A stretch of DNA of 64,000 bases from Flavobacteriales bacterium UBA6693 (GCA_002454815.1 DKJL01000017.1:101500-165499), one strand, 5' to 3'; shown: positions 25,605-35,151, counted from the stretch's first letter. The notes: generated by a model from the letters alone, not told the origin. Translations and numbers: made by a program.

Positions 25605-26897
25605 ATGAGTTACATTTCTTACATCGAAGCAAGACAGATCCTCGATTCCCGCGGAAATCCTACCATCGAAGTAGACGTTTTTACCGAAAGTGGCGCTATG
25701 GGCCGCGCCGCAGTTCCCTCTGGAGCTTCGACCGGCGAGCATGAAGCAGTTGAACTACGCGATGGCGGAACGGATTATCTTGGAAAAGGTGTTCTGAAAG
25801 CCGTAGAAAATGTAAGAGAAGTAATCGCCCCTGAGTTAATCGGAATGCCGGTGTACGATCAAAATTTTATCGATCAACTGATGATCGACCTGGACGGAAC
25901 AAAAAATAAAGGAAGTCTTGGCGCAAACGCAATCTTAGGAGTTTCGCTGGCTGCCGCAAAAGCCGCCGCTACGGAATTGCGGATGCCACTATACAAGTAC
26001 GTTGGCGGTGTGAACGCAAACACCCTTCCTGTTCCGATGATGAATGTGATTAATGGTGGTTCGCACTCAGATGCACCGATCGCCTTCCAGGAATTCATGA
26101 TTATGCCGGTGAAAGCCGAATCTTTCTCTGATTCACTAAGAAAAGGAACCGAGATTTTTCACAGTTTAAAATCAATTTTGCATGACCGCGGACTTTCTAC
26201 TGCTGTAGGCGACGAAGGTGGTTTTGCTCCAAAATTTAAAGGAACAGAAGATGCTTTGGACACGCTTTCACAAGCGGTAGAGAAAGCAGGTTATAAGCCG
26301 GGCGACGATATCATGTTCGCTTTAGATTGTGCAGCTTCCGAATTCTACAAAGACGGAATGTACGATTACCGAAAATTTGAAATTTCTGAATCAGCGCATT
26401 TCAACCGTGATGAGCAGGTGAGTTTCCTCGCTGATCTGGCGGCGAAATATCCTATTATTTCCATTGAAGACGGTATGCACGAAGACGACTGGGAAGGCTG
26501 GAAAATGCTGACAGAAAAAATCGGTGACCGCGTGCAGCTGGTAGGTGACGATCTTTTTGTAACCAATGTGGAGCGCCTGTCCCGAGGGATCGAGGAAGGA
26601 ATTGCCAATTCTATTTTAGTAAAAGTAAACCAGATCGGTACTTTATCGGAAACGATGGCAGCTGTACAAATGGCACAGCACAACCGCTACACATCCGTAA
26701 TGTCGCACCGTTCCGGTGAAACCGAAGATTCAACCATCGCTGATTTAGCAGTTGCTATGAATTGCGGACAGATCAAAACCGGTTCCGCCTCACGTTCCGA
26801 CCGTATGGCGAAATACAACCAGCTGCTGCGCATTGAAGAAGCGTTGGGTGAAACGGCTGTTTTTCCCGGACTTAAAGCTTTTAAGGTAAAACGATAA
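25605..26897 (+). CDS. eno: Enolase
   Basis: A 430-residue enolase (2-phosphoglycerate to phosphoenolpyruvate, Mg-dependent). The ATG at 25605 (MSYISYIEARQILDSRG) matches the family. The frame continues 24 codons upstream but that part contains the -7 element. Active-site stretches: PSGASTGEHEAVELRDG, AVGDEGGFAP, SIEDGMHEDDWEGW and SHRSGETEDSTIADLAV, then QIKTGSASRSDR. Confidence 0.97.
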   Translation: MSYISYIEARQILDSRGNPTIEVDVFTESGAMGRAAVPSGASTGEHEAVELRDGGTDYLGKGVLKAVENVREVIAPELIGMPVYDQNFIDQLMIDLDGTKNKGSLGANAILGVSLAAAKAAATELRMPLYKYVGGVNANTLPVPMMNVINGGSHSDAPIAFQEFMIMPVKAESFSDSLRKGTEIFHSLKSILHDRGLSTAVGDEGGFAPKFKGTEDALDTLSQAVEKAGYKPGDDIMFALDCAASEFYKDGMYDYRKFEISESAHFNRDEQVSFLADLAAKYPIISIEDGMHEDDWEGWKMLTEKIGDRVQLVGDDLFVTNVERLSRGIEEGIANSILVKVNQIGTLSETMAAVQMAQHNRYTSVMSHRSGETEDSTIADLAVAMNCGQIKTGSASRSDRMAKYNQLLRIEEALGETAVFPGLKAFKVKR

Positions 26898-26979
26898 TAG
26901 AAAATATTTATGGAGGCAGCAACCTATTTGCTTGCACTTTACTTCCAATATTCATAAATTAGTAAAAAAATAAATTATA

Positions 26980-28266
26980 ATGTCAGATAACAAAGTTGTA
27001 TTAAACTACGACGGTAATTCTTACGAGTATCCAATTGTAGATAGCACCATCGGTGACAGAGGAATCGATATTTCAAAACTTAGAGACCAAACGGGCCTGA
27101 TCACGCTGGATTTGGGTTACAAAAATACCGGCGCTACCATCAGCGACATCACTTATCTTGATGGCGATAACGGCGAGCTTTATTACCGGGGCTACCCAAT
27201 CGACCAGATTGCAGAAAAATCGAATTTCACGGAAGTAATGTATTTATTGCTGAACGGAAGTTTACCAACAGCCGACCAGTTCTCCGGTTTCGAAAAAGGA
27301 ATCAAAAAATACAATTTCGTTGCCGACGAAATGAAGCGCCTGATCGATGTATTTCCACGTTCTGCACATCCAATGGGCGTTCTGTCCTCACTTACTTCTG
27401 CGCTGACGGCTTTTAATCCGAAAGCGGTTGATGTTAATTCAAAAGAAGAAATGGACCACGCAGCCGAGATGCTGATCGCTAAATTCTCTCACTTGTGCGC
27501 CTGGACGTACCGCAAGAAAATGGGTCTTCCTATCAACCACGGTGACGACAGCCTGAATTATGTTGAGAATTTCTACAAAATGTGCTTCCGACGTCCCAAC
27601 CAAGAGTTTGAATTAAATTCTACCGTGGTCAACGCACTCGACAAATTATTGATCCTTCACGCAGATCACGAGCAAAATTGTTCTACCTCAACGGTAAGAA
27701 TGGTGGGATCCGCACACACCGGCCTTTTCGCTTCCGTATCTGCCGGGATTTCCGCACTTTGGGGCCCGCTGCACGGTGGTGCCAATCAGGCCGTGATCGA
27801 AATGCTTGAAATGATTGAGCAGGATGGCGGCGACGTTGCAAAATATGTTGAAAAGGCCAAAAATAAAGACGATAACTTCCGTTTGATGGGCTTCGGTCAC
27901 CGCGTTTACAAAAACTTCGATCCACGGGCACGTATCATTAAGAAAGCAGCTGATGATATTTTCGAAGCTTTAGGTATTGAAGACAAAGCACTGGATATCG
28001 CCATGCAACTGGAAAAAGTAGCGTTGGAAGACGACTATTTCATCGAAAGAAAACTTTATCCAAACGTCGATTTCTATTCCGGCATCATTTATCGTGCGCT
28101 GGGAATTCCAACCGAAATGTTCACCGTAATGTTTGCTTTGGGACGTCTGCCGGGCTGGATTTCTCAATGGAAAGAAATGCGTTTGCATAACGACCCGATC
28201 GGCCGACCAAGACAGGTTTACCAGGGTTCGCCAAAACGTGATTACGTTGACATGAGCGCAAGATAA
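26980..28266 (+). CDS. gltA: Citrate synthase
   Basis: A 428-residue type II (hexameric) citrate synthase: oxaloacetate plus acetyl-CoA to citrate. Catalytic regions are DHEQNCSTSTVRMVGS, LWGPLHGGANQAVIEML and MGFGHRVYKNFDPRA, plus the catalytic aspartate segment PNVDFYSGIIYRALG. It lies 82 nt after eno, with its own strong terminator. Whether it shares the eno transcript is unclear, since no terminator separates them. Confidence 0.97.
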   Translation: MSDNKVVLNYDGNSYEYPIVDSTIGDRGIDISKLRDQTGLITLDLGYKNTGATISDITYLDGDNGELYYRGYPIDQIAEKSNFTEVMYLLLNGSLPTADQFSGFEKGIKKYNFVADEMKRLIDVFPRSAHPMGVLSSLTSALTAFNPKAVDVNSKEEMDHAAEMLIAKFSHLCAWTYRKKMGLPINHGDDSLNYVENFYKMCFRRPNQEFELNSTVVNALDKLLILHADHEQNCSTSTVRMVGSAHTGLFASVSAGISALWGPLHGGANQAVIEMLEMIEQDGGDVAKYVEKAKNKDDNFRLMGFGHRVYKNFDPRARIIKKAADDIFEALGIEDKALDIAMQLEKVALEDDYFIERKLYPNVDFYSGIIYRALGIPTEMFTVMFALGRLPGWISQWKEMRLHNDPIGRPRQVYQGSPKRDYVDMSAR

Positions 28267-28282
28267 TCTTAACCATATTTAT

Positions 28283-28319
28283 AAAATCCCTTTCAATTCA
28301 TTTTGAGAGGGATTTTTTT
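28283..28319 (+). terminator. Terminator after gltA
   Basis: AAAATCCCT (28283-28291) pairs with AGGGATTTT (28307-28315), followed by a T run. The stem sequence is nearly the same as in the str terminator at 8474. Confidence 0.9.
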
Positions 28320-28339
28320 TGGCGCACATTTCCGTCTTC

Positions 28340-28410
28340 CGTTCCCGCTTCCCGCGCCTTGGCAGCGCGGGAGAGCTCCACTCAAGCCGGGGCGCAGGTT
28401 AGTTTGCTTC
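28340..28410 (-). repeat. GC-rich intergenic element, degenerate copy
   Basis: On the minus strand it reads GGCTTGAGTGGAGCTCTCCCGC, here quoted in parts: GGCTTGAGTGGA then GCTCTCCCGC. It is followed by an 8-bp hairpin (TCCCGCGC 28350-28357 with GCGCGGGA 28365-28372). It resembles box 1 of the elements at 35152 and 55211. The surrounding 28320-28495 has no gene. Confidence 0.45.
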
Positions 28411-28495
28411 CCGTGGGGTTTCGTCATTTTTAAAATTTCAGTATCTTAACGGTCATAAAAATTTGCGCGAAACAAGGCGTCGTCTAAAAAAAAAT

Positions 28496-28786
28496 ATGGT
28501 AAAAAAACTAAATAAAAAAATAACGCTTTTTGCTGTTGCGATCGTACTGTTCGTGCTCAATGTATTTGCGTTTTATGTTCTTCAGGATGGAATCGGAATT
28601 GCAAAAGCGATCAGAAACACTCAAAATCAAGAAGCGATAAAAGCTTTAGAGAAAAAGCAGATATTCAGCGATGTTTTTCCGTCACTTGTTTTTACTGTTG
28701 ACCTTGCACTGATATTCTTTGTATGCTATCTCCTTATTAAAGCGCTGTTCAAAAGTTTAAGAAAACCCACATCTTCGAAATCATGA
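28496..28786 (+). CDS. Small two-helix membrane protein
   Basis: A 96-residue protein with the start chosen at ATG 28496 (MVKKLNKKITLF); an upstream in-frame ATG at 28463 would add eleven mostly basic residues. Two membrane segments are visible (about 9-29 and 62-85), joined by a charged loop. No family is recognised. Its stop overlaps the start of the PaaZ-like gene by 4 nt (ATGA), so the two are translationally coupled and may work together. Confidence 0.7.
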   Translation: MVKKLNKKITLFAVAIVLFVLNVFAFYVLQDGIGIAKAIRNTQNQEAIKALEKKQIFSDVFPSLVFTVDLALIFFVCYLLIKALFKSLRKPTSSKS

Positions 28787-31278
28787 AATTAAAAAATTAT
28801 ATCGCTGGCCAATGGATTGAAGGATCCGGTCAGGAAAAACCTTTGTATAATGCTGTTACCGGCGATCTCGTTGCCATTTCAGATACGGGCGGAATCAACT
28901 TTGAAGCAGCGCTGGATTATGGCCGAACAGTGGGGTATAGGAATTTGTCATCCATGACGTTCTACGATCGTGGCGAAATGTTGAAAAAGATCGCGTTATA
29001 CCTTTTAGAAAGAAAGAAGAAATATTACGATTTATCTTATAAAACGGGCGCGACTCACGCAGATTCCTGGGTGGATATCGAAGGCGGCTTCGGAACATTT
29101 TTCACCTACTCCGGTCTGGCAAAAAGAATGTTGCCGAACACGCCATTTTGGGTCGATGGTGATACGCAGAAATTGTCGGCCAACGGAACTTTTATAGGAA
29201 CACACATTCTCACTCCGAGCGAAGGAGTTTCTGTGCAGATCAACGCTTACAATTTTCCGGTTTGGGGAATGATGGAAAAATTATCAACATCCCTTTTAGC
29301 CGGAGTTCCAAGTGTGGTAAAACCTGCAGTACCCGGATCTTATCTCACCAACGCCGTCTTCACTGATATGATCGAAAGCGGGATTCTTCCGGAAGGCGCG
29401 ATCCAGTTAGTTTCCGGCGATCCGGGAAATATTTTGGATTACGTACAAGATGGAGATTCTGTCCTTTTTACAGGTTCCGCTTCTACGGGGAAAAAACTGA
29501 AATCACTGCCTTCTATTTCTAAAAACGCGGTGCGTTTCAATATGGAGGCAGATTCTTTAAATGCATCAATTTTAGGTTTAGACGCAAAACCCGGCACACC
29601 GGAATTTGATCTTTTCATCAAAGAAGTCCGAACGGAAATGACCACCAAAGCCGGACAGAAATGTACCGCCATACGCAGAATTATTGTGCCTGAAAGTCTT
29701 GTGGCTGAGGTGCAAAATGCTTTGAGCAAAGCCTTGGATCAAACCAAAATCGGAAATCCACTGAGCCGCGAGACCCGCATGGGTTCTATTGTTGGACGAA
29801 ATGAGATGGCCGTGCTTCAGGAAAAAATCAATCAGCTAAAAGCCGAAACGGAACTCATTTACGACGGCCAGCACGAACTTATCGATGCCGACTATGAAAA
29901 AGGGGCTTTCATGTCGCCCAAAGTGTTTTATAACGACCAGCCTTTCGAAAAAAACATTTCCCACGAAGTAGAAGCATTCGGCCCGGTTTCAACCATGATG
30001 CCTTATAAAGATGCTGAAGAAGCTGCTGCTCTTGCGAAAAGAGGAATGGGCAGTTTGGTAGGCTCAATAGTCTCCAACGACGAAAATTTCGTGGCGGAAA
30101 CCTCTTGGAAAATGGCTTCCTCACACGGAAGGATTTTTGTTCTGAACCGCGACAACGCAAAAGAATCCACTGGTCATGGTTCTCCTTTACCGACATTGAT
30201 GCACGGTGGTCCGGGAAGAGCCGGCGGTGGCGAGGAAATGGGTGGCTTAAATGGTCTACACTTCTTTCTCCAGAAAACAGCGATTCAAGGGTCACCGGAT
30301 ATGCTGACGGCAATTACAAAAGTTTATCAGACCGGTGCAAAATATAAATTTTCTGATAAGCATCCATTCAACCGCTATTTCGAAGAAGTTGAGGTAGGCG
30401 ATTCATTGGAAACTGCCGGTCGAACGGTGACCGAAGCGGATATCGTCAATTTTGCCAATGTTTCCTGGGATCATTTTTACGCACATACCGATGCGACCTC
30501 ACTTACCGGAACCATCTTCGATAAAGTGGTAGCACATGGATATTTCATCCTTTCTGCTGCAGCAGGACTTTTTGTTTCAGGAAAAAAGGGGCCGGTTATC
30601 GCTAATTACGGACTTGAAAACGCAAGTTTCTTTAAACCCGTTTATGCCGGCGATACGATTACGGTTTACCTCACCGCCAAAGAAAAAGTCAATAAAGGTG
30701 TAAAAGGACGCAACATCCCGAGCGGCGTGGTGAAATGGCTTGTAGAAGTCGTGAACCAACGTGATGAGGTGGTTTGCGTAGCTACAATCCTGACGCTCGT
30801 AGCGAAAAAATCACCATTTATTGAACTGAATTTGCGCGTTGTAAAAGAGGCGCTTTCAAAACTTACAGAAACCTCCGACCGGAAATTTGGTGAAATGTCA
30901 CCACAAATGATGGTAGAGCATTTGGAAGAAGTTCTTCGAAACGGTATCGGAGATTTGAAAGCCGGGGATTTCCCGGAGATTCCTGCTGAACATTTGGAAA
31001 AACTTCAGGACTGGTTGTACACGAACGAAAAAATCCGACCTGGCGCAAAATATCCGCTGTTAAAAGATGACGAGCAGCCGACGTTACGCTTTAAAAATTT
31101 AGACGAAGCAAAGGCGAAGTTTTTAGAAACCTTGCAGGAATATTTAATCTATTTCCGTGAAAATCCTCAGGCAGAGAAGTTTCATCCGCGTTTCGGCACC
31201 ATCGACAAAGAAATGTCGGAACTTTTTCAGCGAAAACATATCACGCATCATTTTGAACAGTTTGGCTTGCTGGATTAA
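28783..31278 (+). CDS. paaZ: PaaZ-like aldehyde dehydrogenase/MaoC hydratase with DinB-like C-terminal domain
   Basis: An 831-residue fusion. Residues about 1-500 are an aldehyde dehydrogenase with catalytic Cys294 in KAGQKCTAIRR and the glutamate in FNMEADSLNAS. About 520-675 form a MaoC hotdog hydratase with VSWDHFYAHTDAT and FDKVVAHGYFILSAAAG. PaaZ opens the oxepin-CoA ring and oxidises the aldehyde in phenylacetate breakdown, and normally ends near residue 680. Here about 150 more residues follow, with MSPQMMVEHLEEVL, HPRFGTIDKEMSELFQ and RKHITHHFEQFGLLD, a His pattern like DinB/DUF1569 metal-binding bundles. No paaABCDE genes are in the window, so the phenylacetate role is inferred. Confidence 0.88.
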   Translation: MKLKNYIAGQWIEGSGQEKPLYNAVTGDLVAISDTGGINFEAALDYGRTVGYRNLSSMTFYDRGEMLKKIALYLLERKKKYYDLSYKTGATHADSWVDIEGGFGTFFTYSGLAKRMLPNTPFWVDGDTQKLSANGTFIGTHILTPSEGVSVQINAYNFPVWGMMEKLSTSLLAGVPSVVKPAVPGSYLTNAVFTDMIESGILPEGAIQLVSGDPGNILDYVQDGDSVLFTGSASTGKKLKSLPSISKNAVRFNMEADSLNASILGLDAKPGTPEFDLFIKEVRTEMTTKAGQKCTAIRRIIVPESLVAEVQNALSKALDQTKIGNPLSRETRMGSIVGRNEMAVLQEKINQLKAETELIYDGQHELIDADYEKGAFMSPKVFYNDQPFEKNISHEVEAFGPVSTMMPYKDAEEAAALAKRGMGSLVGSIVSNDENFVAETSWKMASSHGRIFVLNRDNAKESTGHGSPLPTLMHGGPGRAGGGEEMGGLNGLHFFLQKTAIQGSPDMLTAITKVYQTGAKYKFSDKHPFNRYFEEVEVGDSLETAGRTVTEADIVNFANVSWDHFYAHTDATSLTGTIFDKVVAHGYFILSAAAGLFVSGKKGPVIANYGLENASFFKPVYAGDTITVYLTAKEKVNKGVKGRNIPSGVVKWLVEVVNQRDEVVCVATILTLVAKKSPFIELNLRVVKEALSKLTETSDRKFGEMSPQMMVEHLEEVLRNGIGDLKAGDFPEIPAEHLEKLQDWLYTNEKIRPGAKYPLLKDDEQPTLRFKNLDEAKAKFLETLQEYLIYFRENPQAEKFHPRFGTIDKEMSELFQRKHITHHFEQFGLLD

Positions 31279-31410
31279 ATGTCCGTAATTGTTTTTTGAT
31301 TATGATCGATGCGCTTGGTTTGACAATGTGCCAAGTTTAATAGTAAGAGATTTCAGAAAAGCCTGCTATAGACTGTCCCCTAGCATGACCGGATGTAATA
31401 AAATCGAGAA

Positions 31411-31568
31411 ATGCTGAAAACTTACCACCAGATTATATTCAACTGGTTTTTGCTGCGAAAGGCAGAGAAAATAAGATTCGTGCCGAATTCCGGGACGAAA
31501 TTGAGAAGTACATCACAGGAATTTCTAAGAACACGGAACAGAAGCTCATCAGAGTACGATCTTTATAA
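31411..31568 (+). pseudogene. IS200-type transposase remnant, frameshifted and truncated
   Basis: ATG at 31411 reads MLKTYHQI. After loss of one T near 31433 the frame continues YIQLVFAAKGRENKI, then FRDEIEKYITGIS and NTEQKLI to a stop at 31566. This matches the first 50 or so residues of IS200/IS605-family Y1 transposases. The catalytic HUH (His-x-His) motif and the Tyr helix are gone. The flanks (31279-31410 and 31569-31664) hold no gene; CGTAGGAAC (31588) and GTTTCTACG (31619) form an imperfect inverted repeat downstream. Confidence 0.75.
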
Positions 31569-31664
31569 AAAAACAAAATCTGCGGTCCGTAGGAACACTA
31601 ATAAAAAAATAGCTTGTCGGTTTCTACGCGAGTAAAATAAATTGAAAAGGTAAAATACAATATT

Positions 31665-32357
31665 TTGAAAAAGAATCTGGGCGAAAAAGTTGTCGCTTTT
31701 AATAAAAAATTGACCTATTCCGGCGATCTGCCTGAAGGTTTCGACGTACTCAATCCCTTTTTCGACAACCCCGAAACATTGACGGTAATGTCCAGTTTTT
31801 ATAAAAAATTTTACAACGACCACAATCAACGGAAATTCGTCATCGGCATTAATCCCAGCCGTCATGGGGCAGGCGTTACCGGTGTTCCATTTACTGACAC
31901 GAAACGTTTGAAAAGTGTCTGTGAAATAGAAATGACTTCCGCGTACACGCACGAAATTTCCTCCGTTTTTCTGTATGACGTTATTCAGCAGTTTGGCGGG
32001 CCGGAAGCTTTCTATCGCGAATTTTACATCAATTCCCCATTTCCGCTCGCAATTGTACGCCGCACACCGAAAGGTCATCTCAACGCCAATTACTACGATG
32101 ACAAAAAGCTGTTTGAAGCGGTAAAACCTTTTATGATTCAAAGTTTAAAAGATCATATTTCGCTCGGACTCGATACTTCCGAAGTTTTTATTTTAGGAAA
32201 AAAGAACGCCGTATTCATCGACAAGATCAACAGTCAGGAAAAGTTTTTTGATAAAATGACGGTTTTGGAACATCCCAGATATATCCAACAATACAAAAGC
32301 AAGGAAAAACAATTATACATCGATAAATATTTAATAGCCCTAAATAAAGTAAAGTGA
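31665..32357 (+). CDS. SMUG2-like uracil-DNA glycosylase (DUF4918)
   Basis: A 230-residue protein whose start is TTG at 31665; the first in-frame ATG would remove 41 conserved-looking residues. The UDG-superfamily motif I is GINPSRHGAGVTGVPF (61-76), with Asn in the place used by the SMUG1 group. The closing motif is VLEHPRYIQQY (about 200-210). The predicted role is excision of uracil or oxidised pyrimidines from DNA. Its stop overlaps the GTG start of the next gene (GTGA). It lies just behind the IS200 remnant. Confidence 0.75.
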   Translation: MKKNLGEKVVAFNKKLTYSGDLPEGFDVLNPFFDNPETLTVMSSFYKKFYNDHNQRKFVIGINPSRHGAGVTGVPFTDTKRLKSVCEIEMTSAYTHEISSVFLYDVIQQFGGPEAFYREFYINSPFPLAIVRRTPKGHLNANYYDDKKLFEAVKPFMIQSLKDHISLGLDTSEVFILGKKNAVFIDKINSQEKFFDKMTVLEHPRYIQQYKSKEKQLYIDKYLIALNKVK

Positions 32358-33121
32358 ACAACGGATTTGTAAATCAGGAACTTAAAAATACTATATCTGA
32401 AATCACCTTCGGAACGCCGAAGAGTAATTCCTTACCCGGAGAAATTTTAGAAAAACTTGCTCAAACTATTTTAGAAAGCGGAAAAAATCAAGACGTAAAA
32501 GCGATCCTTTTAAAATCAGAAGGTGAAAAAGCATTCTGTGCCGGCGCCAGTTTTGATGAACTTCTAGAAATTGAAGAACTGGAAAAATCAAAAATATTTT
32601 TTGGTGGTTTTGCAAAAGTTTTAAATGCCATGCGTTCCTGCGGAAAATTAGTCGTAGTGAGAGTTCAGGGAAAAACAACCGGAGGCGGCGTCGGAATCGC
32701 CTGTGCTGCCGATTATTGTTTTGCTACCAAAGAATCTGCGATGGCTTTAACAGAATTAAATTTAGGAATCGGACCATTCGTAATTGGACCTTATGTTGAA
32801 AGAAAAGTGGGAAAATCCGCCTATTCAGCGATGTCAATCGATGCTGATTTCCGCAGCGCGGATTGGTGTGAAAAGCACGATGTTTATCATTCCGTTTCAG
32901 AAAACATTGAAGAAATGGACGAACAAATAAAAGCATTCATGGAAAAATTATCCACCAGAAGTTCTGAGGCATTATCATTAATTAAAAAAGTTTCCTGGGA
33001 AGGAACGGACCATTTTGAACAGTTGATGCCGGAAAGAATTTTAATGAGTGCCAGTTTAATTTTAGAAGATTCTGCCAAAGAAAACATTGGTAAAATCAAG
33101 GAAAGACTTCGTGGGAAATAG
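32354..33121 (+). CDS. Enoyl-CoA hydratase/isomerase family protein
   Basis: A 255-residue crotonase-fold protein starting at GTG 32354, overlapping the previous stop by 4 nt. The oxyanion-hole segments are KAFCAGASFDELL and GKTTGGGVGIACAADY. LTELNLGIGPFVIGPYV covers the second catalytic region, but the usual second Glu is not clear. It may act with the PaaZ-like protein in acyl-CoA breakdown (PaaF/PaaG type), judged only from proximity. It is followed by a bidirectional terminator. Confidence 0.87.
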   Translation: MNNGFVNQELKNTISEITFGTPKSNSLPGEILEKLAQTILESGKNQDVKAILLKSEGEKAFCAGASFDELLEIEELEKSKIFFGGFAKVLNAMRSCGKLVVVRVQGKTTGGGVGIACAADYCFATKESAMALTELNLGIGPFVIGPYVERKVGKSAYSAMSIDADFRSADWCEKHDVYHSVSENIEEMDEQIKAFMEKLSTRSSEALSLIKKVSWEGTDHFEQLMPERILMSASLILEDSAKENIGKIKERLRGK

Positions 33122-33202
33122 TTTCTTTAAATTATTTTTCTAACGTTAGTTGGTTTGTTGATGCACAACAAATTTCCGCAGAAATGTTATTAATAATTCA
33201 AT

Positions 33203-33236
33203 AAAAAAAGAGGAAGCAAAAACTTCCTCTTTTATT
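33203..33236. terminator. Bidirectional terminator
   Basis: AAAGAGGAAG (33207-33216) pairs with CTTCCTCTTT (33223-33232), with an A run on the left and a T run on the right. It serves the hydratase (plus) and aspS (minus). Confidence 0.9.
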
Positions 33237-33253
33237 GTTTATTTGAAATTAAA

Positions 33254-35008
33254 TTATTCTTTCACCTCGACTTTCAGGGCCAATTCGTCCAACTGCTCCT
33301 CCGCAATCGCACTCGGCGCATCGATCATCACATCTCGTCCTGAATTATTTTTCGGGAAAGCGATGTAATCTCTGATCACTTCATTGCCGTCCAGAATCGC
33401 AACCAAACGGTCAAATCCTAATGCTAAACCTGCATGAGGCGGAGCTCCGTATTGGAATGCGTTCATCAGAAAACCGAACTGTGCTTCTGCATCTTCTTTC
33501 GTAAATCCTAATAAATTAAACATTTTTGCCTGCAGATCTTTATCGAAAATCCGGACAGATCCGCCACCGATTTCATTCCCATTCAAAATTAAATCGTAGG
33601 CATTTGCTCTGGCTTTTCCGGGTTCGGTTTCCAGTAAATGTACATCTTCGGGTTTTGGCGAAGTGAACGGATGATGCATCGCGTGATATCGGTTGGTGTC
33701 TTCGTCCCATTCCAAAAGCGGAAAATCGATCACCCAAAGTGGTGCGAATTCTTTCGGATTTCTTAAACCTAATCTGTTCCCCAATTCCATTCGTAAAGCA
33801 GAAAGTTGGGTTCTTACTTTATTTTCATTTCCGGACATCAGGAAGATCAAATCTCCTGATTTTGCGCCGAATTTTTCTGTGATTTTTTTTAAATCTTCTT
33901 CATTATAAAATTTATTTACGGAAGAAGTAACGGTTCCGTCATTCTGGAATTTGATCCAAATCATACCGTTGGCACCGATCTGTGGACGTTTTACCCAATC
34001 GATGAGTTCGTCGATTTGTTTTCGGGTATAATCTGCGCAACCTTCAATATTGATTCCGACCACCAATTCTGCGTCGTCGAAAATTTTGAAATCTTTTCCT
34101 TTCACTAAATCGTTGACTTCCACGAATTCCATTCCGAAACGGATATCGGGTTTATCGTTTCCATATTTTTTCATCGCGTCGGCGAAAGTCATTCTTGGGA
34201 ATTTTCCGAATTCTTTTCCTGCGATATCTTTCAATAAAGTTGCGGTCATTCCTTCGAAGATTTCCAAAACATCTTCCTGTTCTACAAAGGCCATCTCGCA
34301 ATCGATCTGAGTGAATTCAGGCTGTCTGTCGGCTCTTAGATCTTCATCACGAAAACATTTTACAATTTGAAAATAACGGTCCATTCCACCGATCATCAAT
34401 AATTGCTTGAAAGTTTGAGGCGATTGTGGTAAAGCATAAAACTGTCCCGGATTCATTCTGCTTGGAACTACGAAATCCCTTGCTCCTTCCGGTGTTGATT
34501 TAATCAGAACCGGAGTTTCCACCTCAATAAAATTTTGATCAGAGAGATAATTTCTGACTTTCTGCGCCATTTTGTGACGGAAGATCAGTTTTTCTTTCAC
34601 CGGATTTCTGCGGATATCCAGATATCGGTATTTCATCCGAAGCTCTTCGCCGCCATCAGTTTGGTCTTCGATGGTAAAAGGTGGAATTTCTGATTGATTT
34701 AAAACAGTGAGTTTTTCAACCAAAATTTCTATTTCACCCGTTGGGATTTTTGGATTTTTACTTTGGCGTTCAATGACTTTTCCATCAACCTGAATCACAA
34801 ACTCGCGGCCTAATTTGCCGGCCCTTTCGAACAGTTCCTTTGAAGAACGGTCGGCATCAAAAACCAATTGTGTAATGCCGTAACGGTCGCGCAGATCGAT
34901 CCACAGCACAAACCCTTTGTCACGGATGGTTTGGACCCAGCCGGAAAGGGTTACGTTCTCATTGAGATTATTTAAGGTTAATTCTCCGTTGGTGTGCGTA
35001 CGAAACAT
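33254..35008 (-). CDS. aspS: Aspartyl-tRNA synthetase
   Basis: A 584-residue class IIb synthetase. It has an N-terminal OB anticodon domain (LSGWVQTIRDKG), motif 2 KCFRDEDLRADRQPEFTQID, the bacterial GAD insertion (about 280-420) and motif 3 GLALGFDRLVAIL. Normal bacterial length. Whether it is discriminating or also charges tRNA-Asn cannot be judged here. Upstream DNA to 35365 is non-coding and GC-rich. Confidence 0.97.
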   Translation of the reverse strand: MFRTHTNGELTLNNLNENVTLSGWVQTIRDKGFVLWIDLRDRYGITQLVFDADRSSKELFERAGKLGREFVIQVDGKVIERQSKNPKIPTGEIEILVEKLTVLNQSEIPPFTIEDQTDGGEELRMKYRYLDIRRNPVKEKLIFRHKMAQKVRNYLSDQNFIEVETPVLIKSTPEGARDFVVPSRMNPGQFYALPQSPQTFKQLLMIGGMDRYFQIVKCFRDEDLRADRQPEFTQIDCEMAFVEQEDVLEIFEGMTATLLKDIAGKEFGKFPRMTFADAMKKYGNDKPDIRFGMEFVEVNDLVKGKDFKIFDDAELVVGINIEGCADYTRKQIDELIDWVKRPQIGANGMIWIKFQNDGTVTSSVNKFYNEEDLKKITEKFGAKSGDLIFLMSGNENKVRTQLSALRMELGNRLGLRNPKEFAPLWVIDFPLLEWDEDTNRYHAMHHPFTSPKPEDVHLLETEPGKARANAYDLILNGNEIGGGSVRIFDKDLQAKMFNLLGFTKEDAEAQFGFLMNAFQYGAPPHAGLALGFDRLVAILDGNEVIRDYIAFPKNNSGRDVMIDAPSAIAEEQLDELALKVEVKE

Positions 35009-35151
35009 AAGTTTTAATGGTATTTAAAGAGCGGCGCGGCGCCGTTGATTTGGTTTAAATTTTCGAGCCGTAAAGATAATATTTTTGAGCGAGAAGCGCT
35101 GTGAGAGCTTGAAACTCTGATGGCGCTCGCGATGGCTCTGCGAATTGCGTG

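Noticed and set aside
31563..32141. A 192-codon minus-strand frame opposite the SMUG2-like gene
   Set aside because: It has no recognisable domain and is antisense to a gene with clear glycosylase motifs.
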